Assembly (NCBI GenBank): GCA_004796465.1
Contig: QZKZ01000049.1
Location: forward strand, 1 to 43,161
Origin: Desulfovibrio sp.
GTDB taxonomy: Bacteria > Desulfobacterota > Desulfovibrionia > Desulfovibrionales > Desulfovibrionaceae
Length of the DNA stretch: 43,161 nucleotides
Direction: 5' to 3'
Under the pieces are notes generated by a model. It did no database searches. It was not told where the DNA came from and saw only the letters and a program-made list of their open reading frames with translations. Shown here piece after piece: positions 8,621 to 17,299 of the stretch. Numbering within the stretch: position 1 is the first letter of the stretch; every line of letters starts with the position of its first letter. The position numbers were made by a program, and so were the translations under genes.

Positions 8621-10051
8621 TTACTGCGTGTCGTCCCCGGCCTTGAGCTCGGCTTCCGACTCGATTTCAGATGTCCCGGCTGGTTCGTCTTCCGCGGGCA
8701 AGGCCTCGGCAGTCTCTTCCGGCGTGGAATCAGCTGCCGCTTCGGTTTCCGTCTGGGCCTCGGCTTCGGGTTCAGCGCTCTCTTCGCCCTCGGCTTCGGC
8801 GTCTTCCTCGTCCTTCTTGGGCGCCAATCCCAGCAGATTGATGGCCGCGCGAATATTGCCGATGGAGTCGAGGTCAAGGCCCAAGGCCTCGGTCAGGACC
8901 TCGTCCGAGGCATCGGAGACTTGGCCCGCATTTTCAAAGCCCGCGGAAATGAACTGCTCCACGGAGATTTCCGCCACGCTGGCCAACTGCTCCAGGGTCT
9001 CGCGGCCCGCGTTGATCTCGCTGTAACGGCTTTCCGTATAGATGTCGATTTTCCAGCCCAGGAGCTTGGAGGCCAACTTCACGTTCTGACCCTTGCGGCC
9101 AATGGCCAGGGTGAGCTGGTCGTCGGAGACCACTACTTCCAGGAGCTGTTCCTCGTCGTCCACCATGATCCGGGAGATCATGGCCGGGGACAGGGCATGG
9201 GCCGCGTACGTGGCGATTTCCGGGCTCCAGACCACGATGTCGATGCGTTCGCCCCTGAGTTCCTGGACGATGTTTTGGATGCGCGACCCGCGAATGCCCA
9301 CGCATGCGCCCACGGGGTCGACGTCCCGGTCCTTGGAGAGCACGGCCACCTTGGCGCGCGAACCCGGATCCCGGGCCACGTTCATGATCTGCACCGTGCC
9401 GTCGTCCACCTCGGGCACTTCGCGTTTGAACAGGGCGGCCATGTAATCGGGATGGGAACGGGACACGATGACCTGGGGGCCGCGGCCTTCCTTGCGCACG
9501 TCAATGATAAAGGCCTGGATGCGGTCGCCGCGCTTGAAGCGCTCCTTGGGGATCTGCTCCTCCTTGGGCAGCAGCGCTTCGGTGCGGCCCAGGTTGATGA
9601 TCCACCCGGCCCGGTCGCGGCGTTGAATAATGCCGGACACGATCTCACCCTTGCGGTCCTTGTATTCCTCGTAGATGATCTCTTGCTCGGCGTCGCGCAT
9701 GCGCTGGATGATCACCTGCTTGGCCGACTGGGCCGCGATCCGGCCCAAGTCCTCCACGGACAAGCGGAAACCGATTTCATCTTCCAACTGAACGCCCGGG
9801 TCGTGTTGCACCGCCTCTTCCAAATCGATTTCCGTGGCCGGGTCTCCCACGTCGTCAGTGACGATCTTGAACTGGTAGACCTCGATCTCGCCGGTCTCTT
9901 CGTTGAACCCCACTTCCGTATCGATCTGGTCGCCGTATTTACGGAGCACAGAGGATCTGACCGCCTCCTCAAGGGTGTCCACAAGCAGGTCGCGGTCAAT
10001 GCCCTTGTCCTTGCTGATCTGATCAATGGCTTTTTTCAGTTCCGAACTCAT
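8621..10051 (-). CDS. nusA: Transcription termination/antitermination factor NusA
   Basis: Binds RNA polymerase and nascent RNA and adjusts pausing, termination and antitermination. 476 aa: N-terminal polymerase-binding domain (1-130), S1 domain (about 135-200), two KH domains (about 230-350, with the GACVGIRGSRIQ and AIGRKGQNVKLA motifs), one helix-hairpin-helix repeat (about 355-405), then a 70-residue acidic Glu/Ala-rich tail. The tail stands where E. coli has its second acidic repeat. The start ATG has GAGAGG about 8 bases upstream. Second protein gene of the operon, after rimP. Confidence 0.97.
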   Translation of the reverse strand: MSSELKKAIDQISKDKGIDRDLLVDTLEEAVRSSVLRKYGDQIDTEVGFNEETGEIEVYQFKIVTDDVGDPATEIDLEEAVQHDPGVQLEDEIGFRLSVEDLGRIAAQSAKQVIIQRMRDAEQEIIYEEYKDRKGEIVSGIIQRRDRAGWIINLGRTEALLPKEEQIPKERFKRGDRIQAFIIDVRKEGRGPQVIVSRSHPDYMAALFKREVPEVDDGTVQIMNVARDPGSRAKVAVLSKDRDVDPVGACVGIRGSRIQNIVQELRGERIDIVVWSPEIATYAAHALSPAMISRIMVDDEEQLLEVVVSDDQLTLAIGRKGQNVKLASKLLGWKIDIYTESRYSEINAGRETLEQLASVAEISVEQFISAGFENAGQVSDASDEVLTEALGLDLDSIGNIRAAINLLGLAPKKDEEDAEAEGEESAEPEAEAQTETEAAADSTPEETAEALPAEDEPAGTSEIESEAELKAGDDTQ

Positions 10052-10128
10052 GGGTGTGTCCTCTCCATATACGCCCCGGACAAGGCCGGGACTTGGTCAC
10101 TGGTGCGTCAGTGCTTGGGTGTTCAAGG

Positions 10129-10695
10129 TTACTTTTTTTTCTTGCCGCGCTTTTTGGGCGCAAGGGCCTTTTCCGGGTCCTCGAACTTGGGCGCGAGCCT
10201 GGCCGATTTAATCTCGGGCCAAGCCAGATCCACTTCCCGGTTGTCCACTTCCAAGGTCAGAGTGTCGCCCGCAAGGGCCACAAGCCTGCCCTTGAAGCGC
10301 TTGCGTCCTGAAAACTCGGGGTCCAGGCACGGGTCGTGCAGCGCGGCCTCAATGTCGTGCGTGACATATTCGGCGAGTTGCTCGAAAGAAAAAAACTTGC
10401 GGTCCAAGCCGGGTGAGGAGACTTCCAGGACATAGGAGCCAGGGATAAGGTCCTCGGCGTCCAAGGCCACGGACAGGTTGCGCGAGACCTTGGCCAGTTC
10501 GTCGAGCAGTACGCCGTTTACCCCATTGTCTTGCCCGCTGGATTCCGCGTGGCCGGCCAAGTCCGCATAGACCCTGAGCACCGAGCGTTTGCCCGAGGGC
10601 AGGTATTCCAGCCCCCACAAGCTCAGGCCCTGGTGGCGGAGAAAGGTCTCGGCCAGGCGCGTGATGTCGTCAGTCGGCAAATGTGGCAAAAGCAC
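10129..10695 (-). CDS. rimP: Ribosome maturation factor RimP
   Basis: Needed for 30S maturation. About 188 aa, two domains; the VSSPGLDRKFF motif (typical SPGLDR) is near residue 100, and the C-terminus is a Lys-rich KKRGKKKK. The start is unresolved: there is no ATG. The frame opens with TTG at 10707, which lies in the U-tract of a terminator and has no ribosome site. GTG at 10695 and TTG at 10689 both follow an AAGGG (3 and 9 bases away). GTG is shown. First protein gene of the nusA operon. Confidence 0.92.
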   Translation of the reverse strand: MLLPHLPTDDITRLAETFLRHQGLSLWGLEYLPSGKRSVLRVYADLAGHAESSGQDNGVNGVLLDELAKVSRNLSVALDAEDLIPGSYVLEVSSPGLDRKFFSFEQLAEYVTHDIEAALHDPCLDPEFSGRKRFKGRLVALAGDTLTLEVDNREVDLAWPEIKSARLAPKFEDPEKALAPKKRGKKKK

Positions 10696-10705
10696 TATCC
10701 CTTGC

Positions 10706-10735
10706 AAAAGAAAAGGGGGGCCAGGTGGCCACCCC
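10706..10735 (-). terminator. Intrinsic terminator between tRNA-Gly and rimP
   Basis: Minus-strand hairpin: GGGG and GGCC on the left arm, loop ACCT, GGCC and CCCC on the right, one bulged base. It is followed directly by TTTTCTTTT. The U-tract ends at the rimP reading frame, so transcripts from the tRNA promoter must read through it to make rimP, nusA and infB. Confidence 0.75.
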
Positions 10736-10911
10736 GTTGCACGTCATGTAAAAGCTAACAGGATGCGTCTACCGCGTGCCGTCGGCCCCGTGTGGGACAG
10801 TCGGCGAAGAGCTTCGCGGCGGAATCGGCCCTGGGGCCGAATCCAGGTTGGGTCCAGGGGAGAAACAGTCCGCCCGAGGACGCTTCTCGGGTTGACTTCC
10901 GGTCGCCGCCG

Positions 10912-10934
10912 CCGCGCCGGAAAACCCGGCGCGG
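10912..10934 (-). terminator. Hairpin just downstream of tRNA-Gly
   Basis: Perfect 9-bp inverted repeat CCGCGCCGG / CCGGCGCGG with a 5-base loop, 4 bases past the encoded CCA of the tRNA. There is no U-tract on the minus strand, so it may be a processing or protective stem rather than a terminator. Confidence 0.4.
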
Positions 10935-10938
10935 AGTT

Positions 10939-11014
10939 TGGAGCGGGCGACGGGGATCGAACCCGCGACACCAAGCTTGGGAAGCTTGTACTCTACCAAC
11001 TGAGCTACACCCGC
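10939..11014 (-). tRNA. tRNA-Gly, anticodon CCC
   Basis: 76 bases including an encoded CCA. Acceptor stem GCGGGTG / CGCCCGC (one T-G pair), D-arm GCTC-AGTTGGTA-GAGT, anticodon stem CAAGC / GCTTG around loop TTCCCAA, variable GTGTC, T-arm GCGGG-TTCGATC-CCCGT, discriminator T. The anticodon at loop positions 34-36 is CCC, which reads GGG. It occupies the place of metY ahead of rimP-nusA in E. coli. Confidence 0.96.
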
Positions 11015-11028
11015 TCCCCGAATACGAG

Positions 11029-11057
11029 ACCATATTCGCGCGTATCTTGTTTGTCAA
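11029..11057 (-). promoter_or_regulatory. Sigma-70 promoter of tRNA-Gly and the rimP-nusA operon
   Basis: TTGACA at 11057-11052 and TATGGT at 11034-11029 with exactly 17 bases between, reading towards the tRNA whose 5' end is at 11014. This is a full-consensus -35 with a good -10. It is the only convincing promoter seen upstream of rimP. Confidence 0.8.
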
Positions 11058-11130
11058 CAGTCTCCAGCGGATGCAGAAAACATTTCCGAAGGTTTTTCCA
11101 GGAAAAGTCCGCGCCCTTCCTGCCCAGCCC

Positions 11131-11147
11131 TTGGCCTTGATCTTGCA
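11131..11147 (+). promoter_or_regulatory. Sigma-54 promoter upstream of flgF
   Basis: TTGGCC-N6-TTGCA: GG at -24 and GC at -12 are separated by the obligatory 10 bases, and TTGCA matches the -12 consensus. It ends 29 bases before flgF. Sigma-54 control of rod and hook genes is usual in polarly flagellated proteobacteria. No activator site was identified. Confidence 0.7.
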
Positions 11148-11176
11148 TCGAATCCGTCCAACAAGGAGTCCCCCTT

Positions 11177-11953
11177 ATGCAGGACAGCATGTACAGCGCG
11201 CTTTTCGGGGCGTTGACCAATGAGCACCGGCTCAACATCATCGCCAATAATTTGGCGAACGCCAACACCACGGGCTACAAACAGGACCGGTTGGCCTTTA
11301 AGGACGTCATGGTCCACTTTGCCCATGACACCATCATGGAGGCCCGCTCCACCCTGCGTTCGCCCACCTTGTTGCCGGATCCCACCATCATCGCCAAACC
11401 CCGCCTGGCCATGGCCCGCACCGACTTTTCCCAGGGCGGCCTGCGCGAGTCCGGCAACCCCCTGGACGTGGCCATCATGGGCGAGGGCTTTTTCAAGGTC
11501 CAGGTGGACGGCAACGAGTACTACACCCGTAACGGCAATTTCCACCGCAGCGCGGAGGGGACCCTGGTCAACAGCGAAGGGTATCCGGTCATGGGCGCGA
11601 GCGGGGCAATCACCTTGCCCCAGGGCGACGTGTACATCGACTCCGCGGGCCGGATACTGGTCAACGGCGAGGAGACCGCAGCCCTGAGCGTTGTCAGCGT
11701 GGACAACCTGGATGCCCTGGAAAAGGTGGGCCACAACTTGTTCCAGCTTCCCGAGGCAAGCGATGTCCAGGAAATCGCGGCCACTGACGCCCAAATTGAG
11801 CAGGGTTATTTGGAAGCGGCCAACATCAACGTGGTCGAGGAAATGGTGAACATGATCGAGACCCAGCGGGCCTACGAGGCCTATACAAAGATCATCAAAA
11901 GCACCAATGAAACGGACCAGAAGCTCTTAATGAAAGTGGGCCGGGCCAGGTAA
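11177..11953 (+). CDS. flgF: Flagellar basal-body rod protein FlgF
   Basis: Proximal rod component exported by the flagellar type III apparatus. 258 aa. N-terminal NNLANANTTGYK is the rod/hook family motif; the C-terminus has the matching amphipathic helix (EEMVNMIETQRAYEAYTK). Distinguished from FlgG by order and by lower similarity. ATG with AAGGAG upstream. First gene after the sigma-54 promoter; flgG follows after 31 bases. Confidence 0.92.
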   Translation: MQDSMYSALFGALTNEHRLNIIANNLANANTTGYKQDRLAFKDVMVHFAHDTIMEARSTLRSPTLLPDPTIIAKPRLAMARTDFSQGGLRESGNPLDVAIMGEGFFKVQVDGNEYYTRNGNFHRSAEGTLVNSEGYPVMGASGAITLPQGDVYIDSAGRILVNGEETAALSVVSVDNLDALEKVGHNLFQLPEASDVQEIAATDAQIEQGYLEAANINVVEEMVNMIETQRAYEAYTKIIKSTNETDQKLLMKVGRAR

Positions 11954-11984
11954 CGGCGGTCCGAGACCCAGGAGGAAAGTCCCC

Positions 11985-12767
11985 ATGATGCGCTCCCTTT
12001 GGACAGCGGCCACGGGCATGATCGCCCAACAGCTGAACATCGACGTCATCGCCAACAACTTGGCCAACGTGAACACCATTGGTTTCAAGAAGAACCGGGC
12101 CGAGTTCGAGGATCTCATGTACCAGACCATGCGCATAGCGGGCGTGGCCACGGAAGCGGGCAACCGGATTCCCACGGGCATCCAGGTGGGCATGGGCGTC
12201 AGGCCGGTGACGGTGCACAAGTTTTTTACCCAGGGCGATTACCAGAACACGGGCAACCCCTTGGATCTGGCCATAGAAGGCGACGGCTTTTTCCAGGTCG
12301 AGGTCAACAACGAATTGGCCTACACCCGCGCCGGAGCGTTCAAGCTGGACAACAACGGCACCGTGGTCACGGCCAACGGCTATGTGCTCCAACCCGAATT
12401 CACCGTGCCCGCAGATACCGTGAACATCGTGGTCACGGAGAACGGCCGGATTTCTTGTTTGGACCGGGCCGGAAGTGAAATCGCCAGCACTGACCTGGAA
12501 ATCTATACTTTTGTCAACCCGGCGGGCCTCAAGGCGGCGGGCCGCAACCTGTTCTACGCCACCGAGGCCTCGGGCGACGCCACGAGCGGCACCCCTGGCG
12601 AGGACAACTACGGCACCATTGCCCAGGGCTTCCTGGAGATGTCCAACGTGGAAGTGGTGGACGAAATGGTGAACATGATCGTGGGCCAGCGCGCCTATGA
12701 AATGAACTCCAAGGCCATCACCACCTCGGACCAGATGCTGTCCATCGCCAACAACCTCAAGCGCTAG
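11985..12767 (+). CDS. flgG: Flagellar basal-body rod protein FlgG
   Basis: Distal rod. 260 aa, the standard FlgG length. NNLANVNTIGFKK near residue 26 and the C-terminal VDEMVNMIVGQRAYEMNSK are close to the FlgG consensus; GNPLDLAIEGDGFFQV is the central signature. Starts at a double ATG (11985, 11988) after AGGAGG. Adjacent to flgF. Confidence 0.96.
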   Translation: MMRSLWTAATGMIAQQLNIDVIANNLANVNTIGFKKNRAEFEDLMYQTMRIAGVATEAGNRIPTGIQVGMGVRPVTVHKFFTQGDYQNTGNPLDLAIEGDGFFQVEVNNELAYTRAGAFKLDNNGTVVTANGYVLQPEFTVPADTVNIVVTENGRISCLDRAGSEIASTDLEIYTFVNPAGLKAAGRNLFYATEASGDATSGTPGEDNYGTIAQGFLEMSNVEVVDEMVNMIVGQRAYEMNSKAITTSDQMLSIANNLKR

Positions 12768-12796
12768 GCGTGTGGGGATACAGGTAGGGAACGACT

Positions 12797-13948
12797 ATGA
12801 CCTCTTCCGCGGCGCACCAGCACATTCAGCGGGAATCCAGATTCGTGTTTTGGGTTGGCCGGGTATTGGCCTGCATGGCCCTGGCCGTGATCTTGGCCGG
12901 GGTGGCGCGGCATGTGCGCGCTCAAGCCGGATCAGACCAGCTCTTTGTGCCGGACAGCATCCTGGCCTCCCAAGAGGTGGACACCTTTGCCTCGACTCCG
13001 GAAGCATCTTTGGAATCTGATCCGCTCATGTCCGGCCAAGCCCAAGGCGAGTGGCGCATCACCATCCACGAGGCAGCCGTGGTCAACGGCCCCGTGGTCC
13101 TGCTCGGCGAGATCGCCGAACCCCTGGGCGAGTACCCGGCGGACCTGTGGGCGGAACTGGCCGGTACCCCTTTGTGGGAATCCCCGGCCCTGGGCGAACG
13201 GCCCATGTCCATCACGGGAATTCGTTTGGCCGCTGCCCTGCATCATTATATGAATGAGTATGCGGATATTTGCCTCACACCGGACTCCGTGACCCTGCAA
13301 CGGGGCGGAACCCTGTACACGGAATCCGAACTGGCCGCCATGGCCGCCCGAGCCATCAACCAGAATCTGGCGGGATGGGCCGCCCAGGGTGCGGAAGCCG
13401 AACTCAGGGAGTACCAGGTGCCCAGCCACATCTTTGTGGCCGACGCCACCTCCAGCCTGGAAGTGGAACTGTCCAACGATGTGGAGGCTGGCCGTAATTC
13501 CTTCAAATATCTTGAAATCGGCATAGACGGCGAGGTGCAGCGCAGGGTCTCGGGCAGCGTGTTCGTGGACATCTGGGTTCAGGTCCCGGCTGCCGAGCAC
13601 CCCCTCAATCGCGGTGATACCTTGACCGTGGCTGACGTGACTTTCGTGCGCAAGAACCTGGCCTACCTGCGCGACGATATTTGGGACGGAACCGGCGGCC
13701 CCTTTCGCGTGCGGTCGTCCGTGGGCGAGGGGCAGCCCATTTACGAATCCCATTTGGAGATCCTGCCCGTGGTCCAGGAAGGGGACACCGTGACCCTGGT
13801 CTGGCAGGGCCAGAACATTTTCCTGTCCGTGCCTGCCGAGGCCTTGGCTGACGGCGGAGCGGGCGAAACCATCACCGTACGCAACCTGCAAAGCGATCAG
13901 GAAGTCCTGGCTCGGGTCAAGGACTCCCAGACCGTGGAGGTTTTCTAA
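12797..13948 (+). CDS. flgA: Flagella basal body P-ring formation protein FlgA
   Basis: Periplasmic chaperone for FlgI assembly. 383 aa, longer than the 220-240 aa common for FlgA. A hydrophobic segment at residues 18-42 ends in AQA, consistent with a Sec signal peptide. The C-terminal half carries the SAF-type fold: LNRGDTLTVADVTFVRKN, then the VGEGQPIYESHLE and GDTVTLVWQGQNIFLSV segments seen in FlgA. The first 200 residues are an extra, poorly conserved region. Sits between flgG and flgH as expected. Confidence 0.9.
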   Translation: MTSSAAHQHIQRESRFVFWVGRVLACMALAVILAGVARHVRAQAGSDQLFVPDSILASQEVDTFASTPEASLESDPLMSGQAQGEWRITIHEAAVVNGPVVLLGEIAEPLGEYPADLWAELAGTPLWESPALGERPMSITGIRLAAALHHYMNEYADICLTPDSVTLQRGGTLYTESELAAMAARAINQNLAGWAAQGAEAELREYQVPSHIFVADATSSLEVELSNDVEAGRNSFKYLEIGIDGEVQRRVSGSVFVDIWVQVPAAEHPLNRGDTLTVADVTFVRKNLAYLRDDIWDGTGGPFRVRSSVGEGQPIYESHLEILPVVQEGDTVTLVWQGQNIFLSVPAEALADGGAGETITVRNLQSDQEVLARVKDSQTVEVF

Positions 13949-13984
13949 ACTGATGACACCGGGCCATCCAAGGGAGGAGACCCC

Positions 13985-14698
13985 ATGCTGCAACGTATTC
14001 TGCTGATCCTGGCCGCCGTGGCCGTGCTTTCGTCCTGCGTCAAGCCGGGTGAAAACGCGTCGGTCATACCGACCATTACCCCGCCTCCCTCTGAGGCCGA
14101 GGAAATCGCCGACGGCGAGCCCAACCCTGGTTCACTGTTCAATCCAGGCAACGCGGAGTACCTGTTTTCCGACAGCCGCGCCCGCCGCGTGGGCGACATT
14201 GTCCTGGTGAACATCGTGGAAAGCTCCCGGGCCGAGAACAAGGCTGAGACAGAAACCGGCCGGGAATCCAGTATGAACTTGGCCGTGGACGCCTGGTTCG
14301 GCAACCACGCCTTTGGTGTAGCTCCTTTTCGCCGCGAAATTCCGCAAATCGGTGAGTCCCGGCCCTTTGTGGATGTGAGTTCAAGTAGTGAATTCGAGGG
14401 TACGGGCGAAACCAGCCGCGAGTCCAGCATCACGGCGACAGTGGCGGCGCGGGTCATCAACGTGCTTCCCGGCGGGTTGTTGCAGGTCGAGGGCGCGCGC
14501 GAGATCAGGGTGAACAGCGAAACCCAGATTGTGGTGGTGCGCGGCTTGGTGCGGCCCCGGGATATTGGATCGGATAATTCTATTTATTCCACGCATATGG
14601 CTGACGCCCGCATTGAGTACTACGGCGAAGGCGTGGTTTCGGACAAGCAGCGGCCGGGTTGGCTGGTCAGGCTCCTCGACAATGTCTGGCCCTTTTAA
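13985..14698 (+). CDS. flgH: Flagellar L-ring protein FlgH
   Basis: Outer-membrane ring of the basal body. 237 aa. Lipoprotein signal with lipobox LSSC and Cys at residue 18. The SLFNP...YLFSDSRARRVGDIVLVNIVE segment and the C-terminal QVVVRGLVRPRDI-like region are diagnostic. Ribosome site GGGAGGAG about 5 bases before ATG. Confidence 0.95.
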   Translation: MLQRILLILAAVAVLSSCVKPGENASVIPTITPPPSEAEEIADGEPNPGSLFNPGNAEYLFSDSRARRVGDIVLVNIVESSRAENKAETETGRESSMNLAVDAWFGNHAFGVAPFRREIPQIGESRPFVDVSSSSEFEGTGETSRESSITATVAARVINVLPGGLLQVEGAREIRVNSETQIVVVRGLVRPRDIGSDNSIYSTHMADARIEYYGEGVVSDKQRPGWLVRLLDNVWPF

Positions 14699-14731
14699 TC
14701 CGGTGAGCAGGAGATATCCAAGGAGCTTACC

Positions 14732-15874
14732 ATGCGGATAGGACCCGAATCTCTTCAACGCCGAGTTGCGTCTCTGACCGGAAGGGGCGCTTTGCTGGCC
14801 CTGCTGGTGATCATGCACATGGTTTGGGCCGCGCCCGCCCATTGCGTGCGCCTCAAGGACGTGGCCACATTCGGCGGAGTGCGCAACAACCAACTTGTGG
14901 GCTACGGCCTGGTGGTCGGCCTGGCTGGAACGGGCGACGGCAAATCCTCGGAATTCACCATCCAATCCATGGTCAACATGCTCGAACAGATGGGCGTGGG
15001 GGTCGATGGGGCCAACATGCAGCCCAAGAACGTGGCAGCGGTGATGGTCACGGCCCAAATGCCGGTGTCGTCCAGGCCGGGAACCCGTTTGGACGTGACC
15101 GTGTCCTCCCTGGGCGACGCGGAAAGTTTGCTCGGCGGCGTGCTGTTGCTCACCCCGCTCAAGGGCATTGACGGCAATGTCTACGCCTTGGCCCAAGGGT
15201 CCTTGACCCTGGGCGGCTTCACCGCCGGGGGCGAGGCCACCACCGCGAGCAAGAACATCGCCACCGTGGCCATCGTGCCCAACGGCTGCACCGTGGAGCG
15301 GGGCGTTCCCTTTGAATACAACGAGCAGGAAGAACTGCTCCTGCACATGTCCATTGCCGATTTCACCACCACCCAGGACGTGGTGGACAAGATCAACGAA
15401 CAACTGGGCGGCCAGTACGCATTCGCCCGTGACATCACCACCATTGAGTTGCAGGTGCCCGAGGAGTTCAAGGGCAATTTGGTGCCGTTCATGGCGGCCC
15501 TGGAAAACATTGAGGTGAGTCCGGATACCCGGGCCCGGGTCGTGGTCGACGAAAAGACCGGTACCGTGGTCCTGGGCCGCAACGTGCGCCTGTCCAAGGT
15601 AGCCGTGGCCCACGGCAATTTGCAGATCGTGGTCCAGGAAAGCGCCAATGTGTCCCAGCCCGGACCTTTCAGCAGCGGCGGCACCGTGGTCACGCCTGAA
15701 ACCACCGTGGGCGTGCAGGAAGAGAACCGCCGCCTCGTGCTTCTGGAAGGCGCGACCCTGCAAGAGATGATCGACGGGCTCAACGCCATTGGCGCGACCC
15801 CGCGCGACCTTATTTCCATCCTGCGCACCTTGAAAGCCGCGGGCGCGCTTCACGCGGAGCTGGAGGTGATCTAA
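14732..15874 (+). CDS. flgI: Flagellar P-ring protein FlgI
   Basis: Forms the periplasmic P-ring around the rod. 380 aa with a signal peptide (hydrophobic residues about 19-37, cleavage near AHC). Conserved [25 protein letters not shown], the [10 protein letters not shown] and [16 protein letters not shown] motifs. Its TAA is immediately followed by the ATG of flgJ with no gap. Confidence 0.97.
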   Translation: MRIGPESLQRRVASLTGRGALLALLVIMHMVWAAPAHCVRLKDVATFGGVRNNQLVGYGLVVGLAGTGDGKSSEFTIQSMVNMLEQMGVGVDGANMQPKNVAAVMVTAQMPVSSRPGTRLDVTVSSLGDAESLLGGVLLLTPLKGIDGNVYALAQGSLTLGGFTAGGEATTASKNIATVAIVPNGCTVERGVPFEYNEQEELLLHMSIADFTTTQDVVDKINEQLGGQYAFARDITTIELQVPEEFKGNLVPFMAALENIEVSPDTRARVVVDEKTGTVVLGRNVRLSKVAVAHGNLQIVVQESANVSQPGPFSSGGTVVTPETTVGVQEENRRLVLLEGATLQEMIDGLNAIGATPRDLISILRTLKAAGALHAELEVI

Positions 15875-17284
15875 ATGGCGCAAGACTCCTTTCTCGATCC
15901 CAGCCTGGGCGAGGCCATGGCCGACAATGCCCGGGAAACCACCCAGGCCCAGGAAATGCGCGCCCTGCGCTCGCGTTTGGCTTCAGGCCAGGGGAGCGAC
16001 GAGGAGTTGCGCGAGACCTGCAGGGGCTTTGAAGCCCTTTTCATGAACAAGCTTTGGCAGGAGATGCGCAACACCGTGCCCCAGGACGGTTACCTGCACA
16101 GCCAGGAAGAGCAGTTCTACGTGTCCCTGTTCGACGAGGAACTGTCCAACAAAATGGCTGACGCGGGCGGCATCGGCTTGGCCGACATGCTCTACCGCCA
16201 GTTGCGGGAGAGTTCGGAAAACGTCAGCCGCACCACTTCGCCCAGCCTCATGCGTGAGTCCACGCCCATTTCTCCGCTTCGGGCCGAGGAATTGGACCAG
16301 GAAGCGGACCTGGAGAACAGTGCCCCATCCAATGGAGAATTCGACGGCTCTGCCTCGGCCATGTACGAGGCTGCTGGCGAGGAAGTGGAATACGTGTCTC
16401 TGGACGCGGTGGAGGACGCCTTGGCCCGGGGCGACAACGTGAGCCGAACCTCAGCTCCGGCCATGGACGCGGAGCAGCGGGATTTGCCGCGCGGCACCGG
16501 TAGCGGCGATTTGGCCGCAGAGGAACCGGTGAGTCCCGAGGAAGTGATGCGATTGGCCACGGCCATGGCCGGATCCATGGCCCGGGTGTCCTCGCCCCCG
16601 GATGAACCTGGCACTAGTCCTGGCGCTGCTCCCCTGGAGGAGAGCGCTCCGCAAGAATATGTTTCCCCTTTTGGCGCGAGCCCCATCACCCCTTCGGTCA
16701 TGACCAAGGTCGAGACCTTGGCGAGCAATCTGGAGGCCTTGCGCACTCCGGAAGAATCAACTGGCGGGCTTGAGGGCTCTGCTGCCTCGGCCGCGAGGGA
16801 TATCCCTCCCATGGACGCCATGTCCAGAGCCGAAGAATCCGATCTCGTGAGCGAAGGGCCCTTGCCCGTGATGCAATGGCCCACGGACGGCCAGATATTC
16901 TCTGGGTTTGGCTGGCGCGTGGACCCCTTTACCGGGCACCGCGCCTTTCATGCAGGCGTGGACATCAAGGCGGACGAGGGGACCCCTGTGACCGCCTGCT
17001 GGGACGGGGAGGTAATTTTTGCCGGGGAACGGGGCAACTACGGCCAGATGGTGGTCCTTGAGCATGCGGACGGATGGCGCAGCTACTACGGCCACAACGG
17101 TTCCCTGGATGTAGAGGAGGGGCAGATGGTCAGGGCTGGCGAGGTAATTGCATCGGTAGGCAATACCGGCAGGTCCACGGCCCCTCATCTGCACTTTGAA
17201 TTGCGCCAGAGGGACATGGCCTGGGACCCCGAGCAGATCCAAGAACACTTGATCGCGGGCATGCCCATCGGCCGGGACAGTTAA
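15875..17284 (+). CDS. flgJ: FlgJ-like rod-binding protein fused to an M23 metallopeptidase
   Basis: 469 aa in three parts. Residues 40-115 match the FlgJ rod-binding domain (CRGFEALFMNKLWQEMR, then GGIGLADMLYRQL). Residues 115-330 are a low-complexity Ser/Glu/Pro-rich linker. Residues 335-460 form an M23 (LytM-type) peptidase with HAGVDI and HLHFE zinc and catalytic residues intact. In enteric FlgJ the C-terminal part is a glucosaminidase that cuts glycan; here a peptide-cutting endopeptidase takes its place. Both would open the sacculus for rod passage, but the bond cut differs. Directly coupled to flgI. Confidence 0.9.
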   Translation: MAQDSFLDPSLGEAMADNARETTQAQEMRALRSRLASGQGSDEELRETCRGFEALFMNKLWQEMRNTVPQDGYLHSQEEQFYVSLFDEELSNKMADAGGIGLADMLYRQLRESSENVSRTTSPSLMRESTPISPLRAEELDQEADLENSAPSNGEFDGSASAMYEAAGEEVEYVSLDAVEDALARGDNVSRTSAPAMDAEQRDLPRGTGSGDLAAEEPVSPEEVMRLATAMAGSMARVSSPPDEPGTSPGAAPLEESAPQEYVSPFGASPITPSVMTKVETLASNLEALRTPEESTGGLEGSAASAARDIPPMDAMSRAEESDLVSEGPLPVMQWPTDGQIFSGFGWRVDPFTGHRAFHAGVDIKADEGTPVTACWDGEVIFAGERGNYGQMVVLEHADGWRSYYGHNGSLDVEEGQMVRAGEVIASVGNTGRSTAPHLHFELRQRDMAWDPEQIQEHLIAGMPIGRDS

Positions 17285-17299
17285 AACGGGAGCAACACC

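Noticed and set aside
8921-10435. 504-codon plus-strand frame
   Set aside because: Antisense of nusA and rimP; His/Leu/Asp-biased with no recognisable motif.
14381-15883. 500-codon minus-strand frame
   Set aside because: Complement of flgI and flgH, with shadow-like His/Gln composition.
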